This document shows positions 10,230-19,223 of a DNA stretch of 64,000 bases, piece by piece. The stretch comes from Gammaproteobacteria bacterium (GTDB lineage Bacteria; Pseudomonadota; Gammaproteobacteria; Xanthomonadales; SZUA-36). Within the stretch, counting starts at the first letter, position 1; each line of letters begins with the position of its first letter. Location: the NCBI GenBank assembly GCA_021772915.1, contig JAJFLB010000059.1, positions 1-64,000 on the forward strand, in the 5' to 3' direction. Under the pieces are notes generated by a model. The model was given only the letters and a program-made list of their open reading frames with translations, had not been told where the DNA came from and made no database searches. The position numbers were made by a program, and so were the translations under genes.

Positions 10230-11126
10230 ATGTCAAGAATGCCCTCTCTGAACTCTTTAAGAGCCTTTGAAGCTGCTGCCAGGCACCTGAGTTTCACTCG
10301 CGCGGCTGCGGAATTGCATGTCACCCAGGCCGCCGTCAGTCACCAGGTCAAGCATCTTGAGGAGGCACTGGGAGTTCAGCTTTTTAAGCGTTTAAACCGG
10401 GCTCTGTTACTCACCGATGCGGGTCAAGTCTATGCACCGGAGTTGAACGCCGCGTTTGATCAAATTCAGGCCGCGACCGCACGGATCCAGCATGCCTCGA
10501 CGACTAAGCCTGTGACTGTTACTGCCTTGGCTTCGTTTTCGGCTCGCTGGCTGGTGCCGCGGTTGGGTCGGTTCAGACAACAACACCCGGAAATCGAATT
10601 ACTCATTGATCCGCAGAATCAATTGGTAGATTTACGCCACAGCCATGCAGATATCGCCATTCGTTATGGCACTGGCCACTACCCGGGGCTTGTCACTGAG
10701 CGCTTCTTTACCGAAGATCTGTTTCCAGTGTGCAGCCCGTCGCTCCTGGAATCTGGAGACCACCCTTTACGTGTTCCAGAGGATCTCGCATACCACCATA
10801 TTCTTCATGATGACGGCCATAACGACTGGAGAACCTGGCTAAGAGCCGCCCAGGTCGAGGGTGTTGATGCCAACAAAGGTACGGTCTTTACCGATTCCGG
10901 AATGCTCATCCAGGCCGCAATGTCCGGCCAGGGAATTGCCATGGCAAGAGGGGTACTGGTCAATGATGAACTTCAAAGTGGGGCTTTAGTCAGACCTTTT
11001 GATCTGGGTCTGCCCTCCGAGTATGCCTATTATGTAGTCGCCCTTCCCGAGCGCTTGCAACTACCGAGGGTCGCCAAATTTAAAGACTGGTTACTCTCTG
11101 AAGCGGCGCAGACGCGTTTCAGTTAG
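10230..11126 (+). CDS. LysR-family regulator, GcvA-like
   Basis: A 298-residue LysR regulator. The N-terminal helix-turn-helix reads SFTRAAAELHVTQAAVSHQV at 21-40, the form typical of the GcvA subgroup that controls glycine cleavage and related genes. The rest is an effector-binding domain of normal length. It is one of the few plus-strand genes in the left part. Its neighbours (glyA-sdaA-sox on one side, an ABC importer on the other) make a glycine- or amine-responsive regulator plausible. Which of them it controls is inference. The start at 10230 is followed four codons later by another ATG, and neither has a strong ribosome binding site. Confidence 0.85.
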   Translation: MSRMPSLNSLRAFEAAARHLSFTRAAAELHVTQAAVSHQVKHLEEALGVQLFKRLNRALLLTDAGQVYAPELNAAFDQIQAATARIQHASTTKPVTVTALASFSARWLVPRLGRFRQQHPEIELLIDPQNQLVDLRHSHADIAIRYGTGHYPGLVTERFFTEDLFPVCSPSLLESGDHPLRVPEDLAYHHILHDDGHNDWRTWLRAAQVEGVDANKGTVFTDSGMLIQAAMSGQGIAMARGVLVNDELQSGALVRPFDLGLPSEYAYYVVALPERLQLPRVAKFKDWLLSEAAQTRFS

Positions 11127-11199
11127 AAGCGTACAATGTAGTCTAGTTAGCGAAGCCGTCCGTTCCACCCGCGGTACGCCACTCCATGGCCAGATTTGA

Positions 11200-12909
11200 T
11201 TAGCGCATTTTCCAGGACTGGGTACGTTTATCGAGCATTCGCGATAGAAAATAATGCGCGAGGCGAACACCAGCTGCGGTGTAGAAAATCATCATTCCCA
11301 TTGCAGCCGCCGGTGCGATATCCCCCGCATCATCCATATTTAAAACGGCTACGGAGGCCAAATTTGTATCTGGGCCGTAGAGAAAGATAACCGCCGAGAC
11401 CGTGGTCATCGCATTAACAAATAAGTAGATCGATATATCCAAAATCGCTGGCAGACAAATGGGTACGGTAACCCGCCAAAAGGTTCGATAAAAAGGTGCT
11501 TTTAATGACGCTGCAACGGATTCAAATTCGACATCGAGTTGTTTCAATGCAGTGACTGCAGTGAGGTGACTGACGGTATAAAAATGCACGATCGTGCTAA
11601 TCACCAGAATAATCATGGTGTGATAAATCACGTTCAACGGGTTATCCGGTGCATTAAAGAAAAAGATGAAGGCTAAGCCTAAGACCAAACCGGGAACCGC
11701 CATGGGCAGCATGGCCAACATTTGGAATACGGAACGACCATTATCGAAACCACGACACTTCTCAACCATATAGGCGCCGGTAAAAACCAGTACCGTTCCG
11801 AGTATCGCGGTCCACGATGCCAATTCGATCGAATTGAGATAAGAGTCCCAGCCCCCGCCATCCATGAGATCAAATTGATAGTTGGTTAAACCAATATTGA
11901 GGTCGTAGGGATAAAACTTTACAAGAGCTGCGTATTGGCAAACGCCCAACATTCCCAGTAAGAAAAAACTCACTAGCATACAAAACACCAACATGGTTCG
12001 ATCAAAATTCTTGTTCGGTTTTGGTACTAAGGCCACAGCATGGGCGGTCAGGCTAGCCGCTTGGCGTTTTTGTACGATTCGATCGACGACGAAGGCGAAT
12101 ACTGCTGGAATCATTAACACCATACTGACAACGGCGCCCATTTCGAAATTCTGCTGGCCAATCACTTGTTTATAAATATCAGTGGCCAACACATTGAAAT
12201 CTCCACCAATCACTTTTGGAGCACCAAAGTCAGTAATGGCTAAGGTGAAGACCACAAAAGCTGCACTGATCAATCCATAGCGACAACCCGGTATCGTCAC
12301 AGTGAAGAAAATTCGAGTGCGTGATGCGCGTAACGATAATGCGGCCTCATACATACGCGCATCGGCAATGGATAAAGCTGTGATCAGGATGATGATGGCG
12401 TGGGGTAGGGTAAAAAAGACTTCTGCAATTATGATTCCAATCGGCCCATAAATAGAATGCCCAAACATCAACTCTTTGAGCATGCCCTGGTTGCCAAACA
12501 AATAGACCAAAGCGATCCCTGGCAACAATGAGGGTACTAAAATGGGAATCATAGTAAGGGCTTTGAATAAACCTTTAAAAGGCATACAACTGCGCGTTAA
12601 TGCATAGGCAAATGTATATGCAATTGTGATGGTTATCGCGGTGGTGATTAGCGCGATAAATAAACTGTTTTCAATGGAATACACCAGTGCGGGTGTATTG
12701 AAATATTCTATATAATTAGTTAATCCAATGAACATGCCATCGGAATTTTCAAAGCTTTTTGAGAGCATGGTGTACAGGGGCAACGCCAGCGTTACTACCA
12801 GGTACAACCCTATAGTGATCATAAACGCGCGCATGATTATGTCATCACGACTCAGACGCATTTTAAGTGGCCTTGCCGCTATAGAGGGAGTCGCAATAGA
12901 TTCACTCAT
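11200..12909 (-). CDS. ABC permease, fused two-domain, aminoethylphosphonate type
   Basis: A 569-residue inner-membrane protein with two consecutive ABC-permease domains (roughly 60-270 and 350-560). Each ends in an EAA-like loop (EAALSLRASRTRIFFTVTIP in the first half, ESVAASLKAPFYRTFWRVTVP-like in the second). Such fused permeases belong to the Fbp/Pot-type group that includes the putative 2-aminoethylphosphonate importers. The start codon overlaps the ATPase stop by 4 bases, so the two are co-translated. Because of its fusion it can form the whole membrane channel alone. Iron or another small solute remains possible from this subunit alone. Confidence 0.85.
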   Translation of the reverse strand: MSESIATPSIAARPLKMRLSRDDIIMRAFMITIGLYLVVTLALPLYTMLSKSFENSDGMFIGLTNYIEYFNTPALVYSIENSLFIALITTAITITIAYTFAYALTRSCMPFKGLFKALTMIPILVPSLLPGIALVYLFGNQGMLKELMFGHSIYGPIGIIIAEVFFTLPHAIIILITALSIADARMYEAALSLRASRTRIFFTVTIPGCRYGLISAAFVVFTLAITDFGAPKVIGGDFNVLATDIYKQVIGQQNFEMGAVVSMVLMIPAVFAFVVDRIVQKRQAASLTAHAVALVPKPNKNFDRTMLVFCMLVSFFLLGMLGVCQYAALVKFYPYDLNIGLTNYQFDLMDGGGWDSYLNSIELASWTAILGTVLVFTGAYMVEKCRGFDNGRSVFQMLAMLPMAVPGLVLGLAFIFFFNAPDNPLNVIYHTMIILVISTIVHFYTVSHLTAVTALKQLDVEFESVAASLKAPFYRTFWRVTVPICLPAILDISIYLFVNAMTTVSAVIFLYGPDTNLASVAVLNMDDAGDIAPAAAMGMMIFYTAAGVRLAHYFLSRMLDKRTQSWKMR

Positions 12910-14006
12910 AGCGGTTTGCGCCCGGCGGGGTAAAGTCGAATGTGTTCCGAGGGTAAATTGACAGTTCTTGTTTCACCCTGATGCAGTCCGAGTCGTCGAT
13001 ATAGGTTTGCCGATACATCGGCATAGGCTCTGATCGAATCATCTGCACCCCAGTGAATGCCAAGACGCACAAATGATCCCAAAAACTCCACGTAATGAAT
13101 CTCAATAGGCCATTGATTACCATCCGTATCTTCACTGATTGCGAAATTAAAATCTTCAGGTCGAATGGCCATGGTCATACCCGGAGCAGTATTTATCCCG
13201 GCTAAATCGCAATCAAGCTTTACACCTCCCACCTCAACACCATCGGCTTGTACCGTTGCCGGTAGAAAATTCATAGTGCCTACAAAGTCTGCGACAAAAG
13301 CCGTTTGCGGTTGCTGATATATTTCTTCTGGCGATCCAATCTGTTCGACCCGGCCATCACTCAACACTACAAATCGATCCGCCATGGTCAGTGCTTCTTC
13401 TTGATCATGGGTCACCATGATGGTGGTAATCCCCAAACGTTGTTGTAGTGCTTTCACTTCATGGCGTAGATGAGCACGCACCTTTGCATCTAAAGCTGAA
13501 AGCGGCTCGTCAAGTAATAACAAACCTGGTGACGTAGCAATTGCGCGGGCTAAAGCGACTCGTTGTTGCTGTCCGCCAGATAATTGCGATGGAAATTTTG
13601 TGCCCTGCTCAGGTAACCCAACCAAAGCCAATAATTCCTCGACCCTGGAATTGATTTCAGATCTGGACTGTTTGGTTTGATTCTCAAGACCATAAGCAAT
13701 ATTTTTTGCGACGCGCATATTGGGAAACAGTGCATAGGATTGAAACACAATTCCAAAGTCACGCTCGGACGGGGGTAACACTGAGATATCCTGGCCTGCC
13801 TGGATGATACGACCCGTGGTTTGCATATCGAGACCGGCAATGGCTCTTAACAGTGTTGTCTTGCCACAGCCTGAAGGTCCTAGAAAACAAACGAATTCGC
13901 CTTCATATATTTCTAATGAAATATCACTCAGGGCAACGAAGTCTCCAAACTTTTTGGATAATTCATGAATGCTTAGGAATGCCTTGTTCGATGTTGTCGT
14001 GGTCAT
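12906..14006 (-). CDS. ABC transporter ATPase, aminoethylphosphonate type
   Basis: A 366-residue ATPase. Walker A GPSGCGKTT is at 43-51, followed by the signature LSGGQQQRVALARA and Walker B LLLLDEPLSALDAK. The C-terminal ~120 residues form a TOBE-like regulatory domain, as in the spermidine/maltose/phosphonate importers. It powers the permease encoded immediately downstream. A transcription terminator stands between it and the upstream binding-protein gene, so its level is probably lower than that of the binding protein. Confidence 0.88.
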   Translation of the reverse strand: MTTTTSNKAFLSIHELSKKFGDFVALSDISLEIYEGEFVCFLGPSGCGKTTLLRAIAGLDMQTTGRIIQAGQDISVLPPSERDFGIVFQSYALFPNMRVAKNIAYGLENQTKQSRSEINSRVEELLALVGLPEQGTKFPSQLSGGQQQRVALARAIATSPGLLLLDEPLSALDAKVRAHLRHEVKALQQRLGITTIMVTHDQEEALTMADRFVVLSDGRVEQIGSPEEIYQQPQTAFVADFVGTMNFLPATVQADGVEVGGVKLDCDLAGINTAPGMTMAIRPEDFNFAISEDTDGNQWPIEIHYVEFLGSFVRLGIHWGADDSIRAYADVSANLYRRLGLHQGETRTVNLPSEHIRLYPAGRKPL

Positions 14007-14151
14007 ACGGATATCCCAGATGGATTCTAAATCGGCTGTAAATTTCTGAACTTCCTAGAGTATAACAAGGCCTGCTCAGCCACCAATGTCTCTTGTGGCT
14101 CAGGGCAAAACCCTGTACACGGTTTTTAACTTTTAAAACTATATCCTCGAC

Positions 14152-14186
14152 AAAAAAAACGGCCACCCTGCAAAACAAGGTGACCG
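14152..14186 (-). terminator. Intrinsic terminator after binding-protein gene
   Basis: On the minus strand the stem CGGTCACC pairs with GGTGGCCG (one mismatch, loop about 11 bases) and is followed directly by eight T residues. It lies 34 bases past the binding-protein stop and before the ATPase gene. This is the clearest intrinsic terminator in the window. It probably trims the message so that binding protein exceeds permease and ATPase. Confidence 0.85.
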
Positions 14187-14219
14187 TTGTATTTCATGTC
14201 ATGGCTTTATAACGCTGAA

Positions 14220-15260
14220 TTATTTCTTCTTCGGATCTGATTTTGAGTCATATTTAGCCTGCCAGGTCTTCAGAATGCGTTTACGGTTAGTTGCCGCCCA
14301 CTGAAAATCATTATCAATCATGGCACCCGCAATATTCTCCGGAAAGTACTTGACTGGTTTCGCCAGGCGTTGAATCCCGATGACTGCATAGCCTTCGTTA
14401 TACATTTTATTGGCAGCTTCAGAAACCGACCAATCAGCCAGGATCATGGCTGCAGTCATGTTTTTGGTGCCCTTTATAATAGCCGTGGCTTCCATATCCC
14501 AGCCAATACCTTCACTGGGAATAATGATTTCCAAAGGGGCACCTTGGGCCTTGGATTTTGCACCACGAAATGCAAATGACACTCCAATAGCAGTCTCTCC
14601 TCGAGCAGCTAACTTACACGGAGCTGATCCTGAATGGGTATAGCGCGAGATATTCTCATGCAGCCCATCCATGAACGCCCAACCACCCTCTTCACCAAAT
14701 AATTGCAACCAGCTGGAAACGTCCAGGAAACCCGTTCCTGAACTGTTCGGATTTGGCATGATCACATGGCCTTTATAGACAGGTTTAGTCAGATCTTTCC
14801 AAGATGATGGCATTGGCAAGTTATGTTTTTTTGCCTCAACGGTATTTACGCAGATCGCGGCAACCCAGGCATCCATCCCGGTCCATGAGGGAGGATCTGC
14901 TTTATCGCGAAATTTCGGACTGATGTTTTCGATACCTTTAGGTCGGTAGGCATGCAACATGCCCTCACCTTTCATTAACAGCAAACTGGTGGCCGCCAAT
15001 CCCCAAATCATGTCCGCTTTAGGATTCGCTTTTTCTGCCAATAATTTGGCTGTGACAATACCAGTGGAGTCACGCACCCATTTAATTTCGATGTCTGGAT
15101 GATCTTTATTGAAACGCGCTGCGTATTTTTTCAGATCTTCGGCTTCGACCGCGGTGTAAACGGTCAGGGTCGCTGCGAGCGCTGGAGTGCTCAGCACCGA
15201 AGCAGCTATGACGCCGGCTGCTATCTTTCCTGCTGATTTAAAGATTTTGTGGAATTGCAT
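14220..15260 (-). CDS. Periplasmic 2-aminoethylphosphonate-type binding protein
   Basis: A 346-residue extracellular solute-binding protein. Residues 1-29 are a Sec signal peptide (basic start, hydrophobic core, ALA-A cleavage). The mature start LTVYTAVEAEDLKKY, then IKWVRDSTGIVTAKLLAEK and IWGLAATSLLLMK, matches what I know of the PhnS2/AepX group of putative 2-aminoethylphosphonate-binding proteins. It is first in the operon with the ATPase and fused permease. No phosphonate-degrading enzymes (PhnW, PhnX, C-P lyase) are in this window, so the substrate assignment rests on family resemblance alone. Confidence 0.85.
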   Translation of the reverse strand: MQFHKIFKSAGKIAAGVIAASVLSTPALAATLTVYTAVEAEDLKKYAARFNKDHPDIEIKWVRDSTGIVTAKLLAEKANPKADMIWGLAATSLLLMKGEGMLHAYRPKGIENISPKFRDKADPPSWTGMDAWVAAICVNTVEAKKHNLPMPSSWKDLTKPVYKGHVIMPNPNSSGTGFLDVSSWLQLFGEEGGWAFMDGLHENISRYTHSGSAPCKLAARGETAIGVSFAFRGAKSKAQGAPLEIIIPSEGIGWDMEATAIIKGTKNMTAAMILADWSVSEAANKMYNEGYAVIGIQRLAKPVKYFPENIAGAMIDNDFQWAATNRKRILKTWQAKYDSKSDPKKK

Positions 15261-15685
15261 TGTGTTAGAACCTCCCTTATAGAATTTTTATGCCTGAAGG
15301 CATTGTCTCCAGCCCCGACCCAATCAATGAAATAGGCCAGAGTTGCAGCCAAATATGACAGCTTTACGCCTTCACGCCAAGTAAATTATGGTATCGATTG
15401 TGGCGATGAAAACTATTGATGAAAACTATATAAATTAGTTTATCTATAGTCATAGTAAATCTGAATAATCTATGGGAAGAGTGTGACATGCTCGACGAGC
15501 GAACGTTTGACGTTGAAGGTTCGCCACAACGGACTAATTTTGCAGTCAACTAAAACTGAAACTTATGCTTTGCTCTCATGGGAAAGGCGCAATGCCCTAA
15601 TTTCGAGCCAGCCTATAATTTGATCTAGAAATGAGGTCTAGGCATGGATGCCCTGAATAGGCATCCATGCGCTAGAAACTCAGAA
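15261..15685. promoter_or_regulatory. Intergenic region upstream of binding-protein gene, with repeats
   Basis: About 425 bases without a gene. A tandem repeat, GATGAAAACTAT, occurs at 15405-15416 and 15418-15429 (13-base period), followed by a very AT-rich stretch. An inverted repeat, GCGAAC at 15499-15504 with GTTCGC at 15519-15524, encloses a smaller one (AACGT-TTG-ACGTT). These are candidate operator elements for the ABC importer operon. No function is proven. Confidence 0.3.
15642..15670 (-). terminator. Hairpin downstream of ahcY
   Basis: A perfect 11-bp stem, GCATGGATGCC at 15642-15652 and GGCATCCATGC at 15660-15670, with a 7-base loop. It starts 15 bases beyond the ahcY stop. There is no T-run on the minus strand after it, so it is a probable 3'-end hairpin but not a textbook intrinsic terminator. 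Confidence 0.55.
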
Positions 15686-16981
15686 TCAATAACGGTAAGT
15701 GTCTTGCTTAAAAGGACCCTCGGTTGAGACTCCAATATAATCTGCCTGCGCCTGAGAGAGGCGAGTCAGGTGCACACCGAGTTTCTCGAGATGCAATGCG
15801 GCGACTTTCTCATCTAAAGATTTCGGCAATACATAGACCTCGTTTTGGTACTGATCGGCACGTTGCCAAAGCTCCATTTGTGCCAACACCTGGTTGGTAA
15901 ATGATGCACTCATGACAAAGCTGGGATGCCCGGTGCCGCAGCCCAAATTCACTAACCTGCCTTCAGCTAACAAGATAATCCGCTTACCGTCAGGAAACTC
16001 AATTTCATCCACCTGCTCTTTGACTGGGTGCCAGGGGTAATTGCGCAGGGCGTTGACTTGAATTTCAGAATCAAAATGTCCAATGTTGCAAACAATGGCC
16101 CGATCTTTCATCGCGCGCATGTGTTCAATAGTAATAATGTCTTCATTACCTGTGGCAGAGACAAAAATATCCGCGACCGGGGCCATCTCGTCCATAGTGC
16201 GTACCGGATACCCTTCCATGGACGCCTGTAAGGCGCAAATGGGATCGATTTCAGTGACCGTGACTTGTGCACCCTGGCTACGCAATGAAGCTGCTGAGCC
16301 CTTGCCCACGTCTCCAAAGCCACATACCAATGCCACCTTGCCAGCCATCATCACATCGGTAGCGCGTTTAATACCGTCTACTAAGCTTTCCCGACACCCA
16401 TAAAGGTTGTCGAACTTTGACTTGGTCACGGAATCATTGACATTAAATGCAGGGACTTTTAGTTCACCTTTAGCCTGCATTGTTCTCAATGCGTGTACAC
16501 CTGTGGTGGTTTCTTCAGACACCCCACGCACATCTTTTAAAAGCTCTGGGTATTTAGTGTGCATCAACGCCGTCAAATCACCACCGTCGTCCAAGAGCAT
16601 ATTCGGACGCCAGCCATTAGGGCCTTCGATGCTGCGTTCAACACATTGCCAGTATTCTTCTTCTGTTTCGCCTTTCCAGGCAAACACCGGAACACCGGCT
16701 TGTGCCATCGCAGCAGCTGCCTGATCCTGGGTGGAAAAAATATTACAAGATGACCAGCGAACTTCGGCCCCCAGGGCCTGGAGTGTCTCAATCAACACCG
16801 CAGTTTGAATCGTCATGTGCAGACAACCCGTAATTCGCGCACCAGCAAGAGGCTTAGCTTCACCGAATTCTTTTCGTAACGACATCAATCCCGGCATTTC
16901 TATTTCCGCGATGGTGATCTCTTTACGACCCCACTCTGCAAGGCTCATATCCTTGACTTGAAAATCCTGTTGTTCGCTCAT
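15686..16981 (-). CDS. ahcY: S-adenosylhomocysteine hydrolase
   Basis: A 431-residue NAD-dependent enzyme that splits S-adenosylhomocysteine into adenosine and homocysteine and so clears the inhibitor of methyltransferases. The NAD motif [12 protein letters not shown] is near residue 220. The C-terminus KQDTYRY is the normal AhcY ending, which reaches the neighbouring subunit's NAD. The N-terminal [19 protein letters not shown] is also characteristic. It lies downstream of metK, 176 bases away in the same direction, so the pair forms a methyl-cycle unit. I looked for a SAH-riboswitch core in the gap and did not find one. Confidence 0.97.
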   Translation of the reverse strand: MSEQQDFQVKDMSLAEWGRKEITIAEIEMPGLMSLRKEFGEAKPLAGARITGCLHMTIQTAVLIETLQALGAEVRWSSCNIFSTQDQAAAAMAQAGVPVFAWKGETEEEYWQCVERSIEGPNGWRPNMLLDDGGDLTALMHTKYPELLKDVRGVSEETTTGVHALRTMQAKGELKVPAFNVNDSVTKSKFDNLYGCRESLVDGIKRATDVMMAGKVALVCGFGDVGKGSAASLRSQGAQVTVTEIDPICALQASMEGYPVRTMDEMAPVADIFVSATGNEDIITIEHMRAMKDRAIVCNIGHFDSEIQVNALRNYPWHPVKEQVDEIEFPDGKRIILLAEGRLVNLGCGTGHPSFVMSASFTNQVLAQMELWQRADQYQNEVYVLPKSLDEKVAALHLEKLGVHLTRLSQAQADYIGVSTEGPFKQDTYRY

Positions 16982-17157
16982 GTTAGATATCCACTGTATT
17001 GATTACGATAAAATGCAAAAAAATAAAACTCTCACATGCGCTGGGCTTGCTGAGATATGCTGGTTGTTATTATTGGCACCTTAGAGTCAGATCTTTAATT
17101 CTCTGCGCCTAGATGCAACTGCGAAAAAATCAAATAAACGTGGTACAGACACTCTAT

Positions 17158-18324
17158 TTAAAAGGCTTTACGCAGGTCATCCACCAGGTCCAGGCGCTCC
17201 CAGGAAAAATTCCCAGCATCGGTAGCCTCACGTCCAAAATGACCATAAGCGGCACTCGGTCCATAAATGGGCCGGGATAATTGCAGGTGTTCACGGATCC
17301 CACGTGGTGATAAATCCATAACCTTTTGCAACACATCTGCCAGCGCATTCTCATCCACCTGGCCGGTATTCTGTGTATCCACATACAAAGATAAAGGCTT
17401 GGAAACACCAATAGCGTAAGCCACCTGGATCACACATTTTTCCGCAAGCCCAGCAGCCACCACATTCTTGGCTAAATAACGTGCCGCATAGGCTGCGGAT
17501 CGATCGACCTTGGTTGGGTCTTTACCCGAAAAAGCGCCACCACCGTGGGGTGCTGCCCCACCATAGGTGTCGACAATGATCTTACGACCCGTCAAACCAC
17601 AGTCGCCATCAGGCCCGCCAATAACAAAACGGCCCGTTGGGTTGATATAGATTTCTTCTTCCGGACACATCCAGCCATCTGGTAACACAGCTTCGATATA
17701 AGGCCGAACCATGGCGTGGACTTGATCCTGATCCAAATCCTCATCATGCTGAGTCGATACCACCACCGAAGTCGCACCAACAGGCTTGCCATCTTCATAG
17801 CGTAAAGTGACTTGGCTTTTAGAATCAGGCCCCAGCCCGGCTTCTTTGCCACTGTGACGTCCTTCGGCCATGCGCCGAAGTATTTCATGGGAATAATAGA
17901 TGGGTGCTGGCATCAAGGCAGGGGTTTCGCGACACGCGTATCCAAACATCAGGCCCTGATCGCCTGCTCCTTCGTCTTTGTTTCCTGCGGCATCTACACC
18001 TTGAGCAATATCCTGAGATTGCTCATGTAAATGGTTCTCAACACTGGCTTTTTCCCAATGAAAACCTTCCTGGGCATAGCCAATATCACGTACTGCTTCG
18101 CGGACAACCGATTCCACATCATCGTGACTGATACTCTCAGGACCTCGAACTTCACCGGCCAGGACTATTCGATTGGTGGTTGCCATGGTTTCACAAGCAA
18201 CTCGTGCAAAGGGATCTTGTCCCAGGTACAAATCAACAACAGCATCAGAAATTCGGTCACAGACCTTATCCGGGTGACCTTCTGAGACCGATTCACTGGT
18301 AAATAAGTAGTTGCCACCACGCAT
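17158..18324 (-). CDS. metK: S-adenosylmethionine synthase
   Basis: A 388-residue enzyme that makes S-adenosylmethionine from methionine and ATP. Family motifs seen are [18 protein letters not shown] near residue 14, [12 protein letters not shown] near 117 and the glycine-rich [19 protein letters not shown] near 258. Length and start are standard, with AAGGA 8 bases before the ATG. The hairpin and tRNA-Pro upstream separate it from the ihfA-merR operon, so it should have its own promoter in 18325-18412. I could not define that promoter exactly. Confidence 0.97.
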   Translation of the reverse strand: MRGGNYLFTSESVSEGHPDKVCDRISDAVVDLYLGQDPFARVACETMATTNRIVLAGEVRGPESISHDDVESVVREAVRDIGYAQEGFHWEKASVENHLHEQSQDIAQGVDAAGNKDEGAGDQGLMFGYACRETPALMPAPIYYSHEILRRMAEGRHSGKEAGLGPDSKSQVTLRYEDGKPVGATSVVVSTQHDEDLDQDQVHAMVRPYIEAVLPDGWMCPEEEIYINPTGRFVIGGPDGDCGLTGRKIIVDTYGGAAPHGGGAFSGKDPTKVDRSAAYAARYLAKNVVAAGLAEKCVIQVAYAIGVSKPLSLYVDTQNTGQVDENALADVLQKVMDLSPRGIREHLQLSRPIYGPSAAYGHFGREATDAGNFSWERLDLVDDLRKAF

Positions 18325-18412
18325 AATAAGATCCTTAATAATTCCTTGTAGATATGTACATAAGTTTATGTGATTTAACCTAAACCTTTCAACAACTAAT
18401 TCATTTTACTCA

Positions 18413-18443
18413 CGGATTGAATCGAATTTTTTAATTCAATCCG
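18413..18443 (-). terminator. Hairpin between tRNA-Pro and metK
   Basis: A perfect 10-bp stem, CGGATTGAAT at 18413-18422 and ATTCAATCCG at 18434-18443, with an 11-base AT-rich loop. It lies 10 bases past the CCA end of tRNA-Pro. It may define the 3' end of the tRNA transcript. No T-run follows the stem on the minus strand. Confidence 0.45.
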
Positions 18444-18452
18444 CTGAAAATA

Positions 18453-18530
<78 letters not shown>

Positions 18531-18583
18531 ACAAATCGATCAGAAATCATCGTACAGGAAAAATAGACAAACTAGAATTTAAC

Positions 18584-18940
18584 TCAACGCTTGAGAACCT
18601 GCAGTACCTGCTCCAACTCTGTCCGTACCTGACGGATGATCTGTTGACTACGGCTTACATCATCATGAGTGCTTTCACCCATAAGCTGTTGCCGGGCACC
18701 ACCGATGGTGAAACCTTGCTCATACAACAAGCTTCGGATCTGGCGAATCATGATAACGTCACCACGCTGATAATAACGACGGTTTCCACGCCGTTTTACC
18801 GGTTTGAGTTGCTCAAACTCCTGCTCCCAGTAACGCAGCACATGCGGCTTGACCGCACACAACTCGCTTACTTCCCCTATGGTGAAATACCTTTTTGCAG
18901 GTATAGCGGGTAAATCTCTCTCAATCCCCGGATTTAACAT
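18584..18940 (-). CDS. MerR-family regulator of the ihfA neighbourhood
   Basis: A 118-residue protein with an N-terminal MerR winged helix ([26 protein letters not shown] split at about residues 18-43; recognition part [12 protein letters not shown]) followed by a coiled-coil dimerisation helix. No C-terminal effector domain or metal-binding cysteine pattern is present. Short MerR proteins directly after ihfA are conserved in many gammaproteobacteria with unknown target. It overlaps ihfA by 20 bases, so it is co-transcribed with the translation operon. Confidence 0.9.
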   Translation of the reverse strand: MLNPGIERDLPAIPAKRYFTIGEVSELCAVKPHVLRYWEQEFEQLKPVKRRGNRRYYQRGDVIMIRQIRSLLYEQGFTIGGARQQLMGESTHDDVSRSQQIIRQVRTELEQVLQVLKR

Positions 18941-19223
18941 ATGCTTCCACCCTTGCCCTTAGTTTTTGACCAGGCCTGAAGGTCACCACACGACGGGCGG
19001 AAATCGGAATTTCTTCACCTGTCTTGGGGTTTCTCCCCGGACGCTGGTTTTTCTCACGCAGCTGAAAATTGCCGAATCCTGAAAGCTTAACGTTTTCTCC
19101 ATCTTCCAGGGCTGCCCGGATAGTTTCAAAATACGCATCCACGAATTCTTTGGCTTCGCGTTTGTTCAATCCCACTTCGTTAAACAAACTTTCAGCGATA
19201 TCTGCCTTAGTTAATGACATCAT
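18921..19223 (-). CDS. ihfA: Integration host factor subunit alpha
   Basis: A 100-residue DNA-bending protein of the HU/IHF family. The beta-arm and signature [26 protein letters not shown] (positions about 63-88, with key residues R63, N64, P65) identify it. The N-terminus [15 protein letters not shown] is the IHF-alpha form. It functions as a heterodimer with IhfB, whose gene is not in this window. The start codon overlaps the pheT stop (ATGATG/TGA), the usual pheT-ihfA coupling. Confidence 0.96.
   Translation of the reverse strand: MMSLTKADIAESLFNEVGLNKREAKEFVDAYFETIRAALEDGENVKLSGFGNFQLREKNQRPGRNPKTGEEIPISARRVVTFRPGQKLRARVEAYVKSGD

Noticed and set aside
16982-17157. Possible SAH or SAM riboswitch upstream of ahcY
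   Set aside because: No conserved core of a known SAH or SAM riboswitch could be found by eye; the region upstream of metK was also negative.
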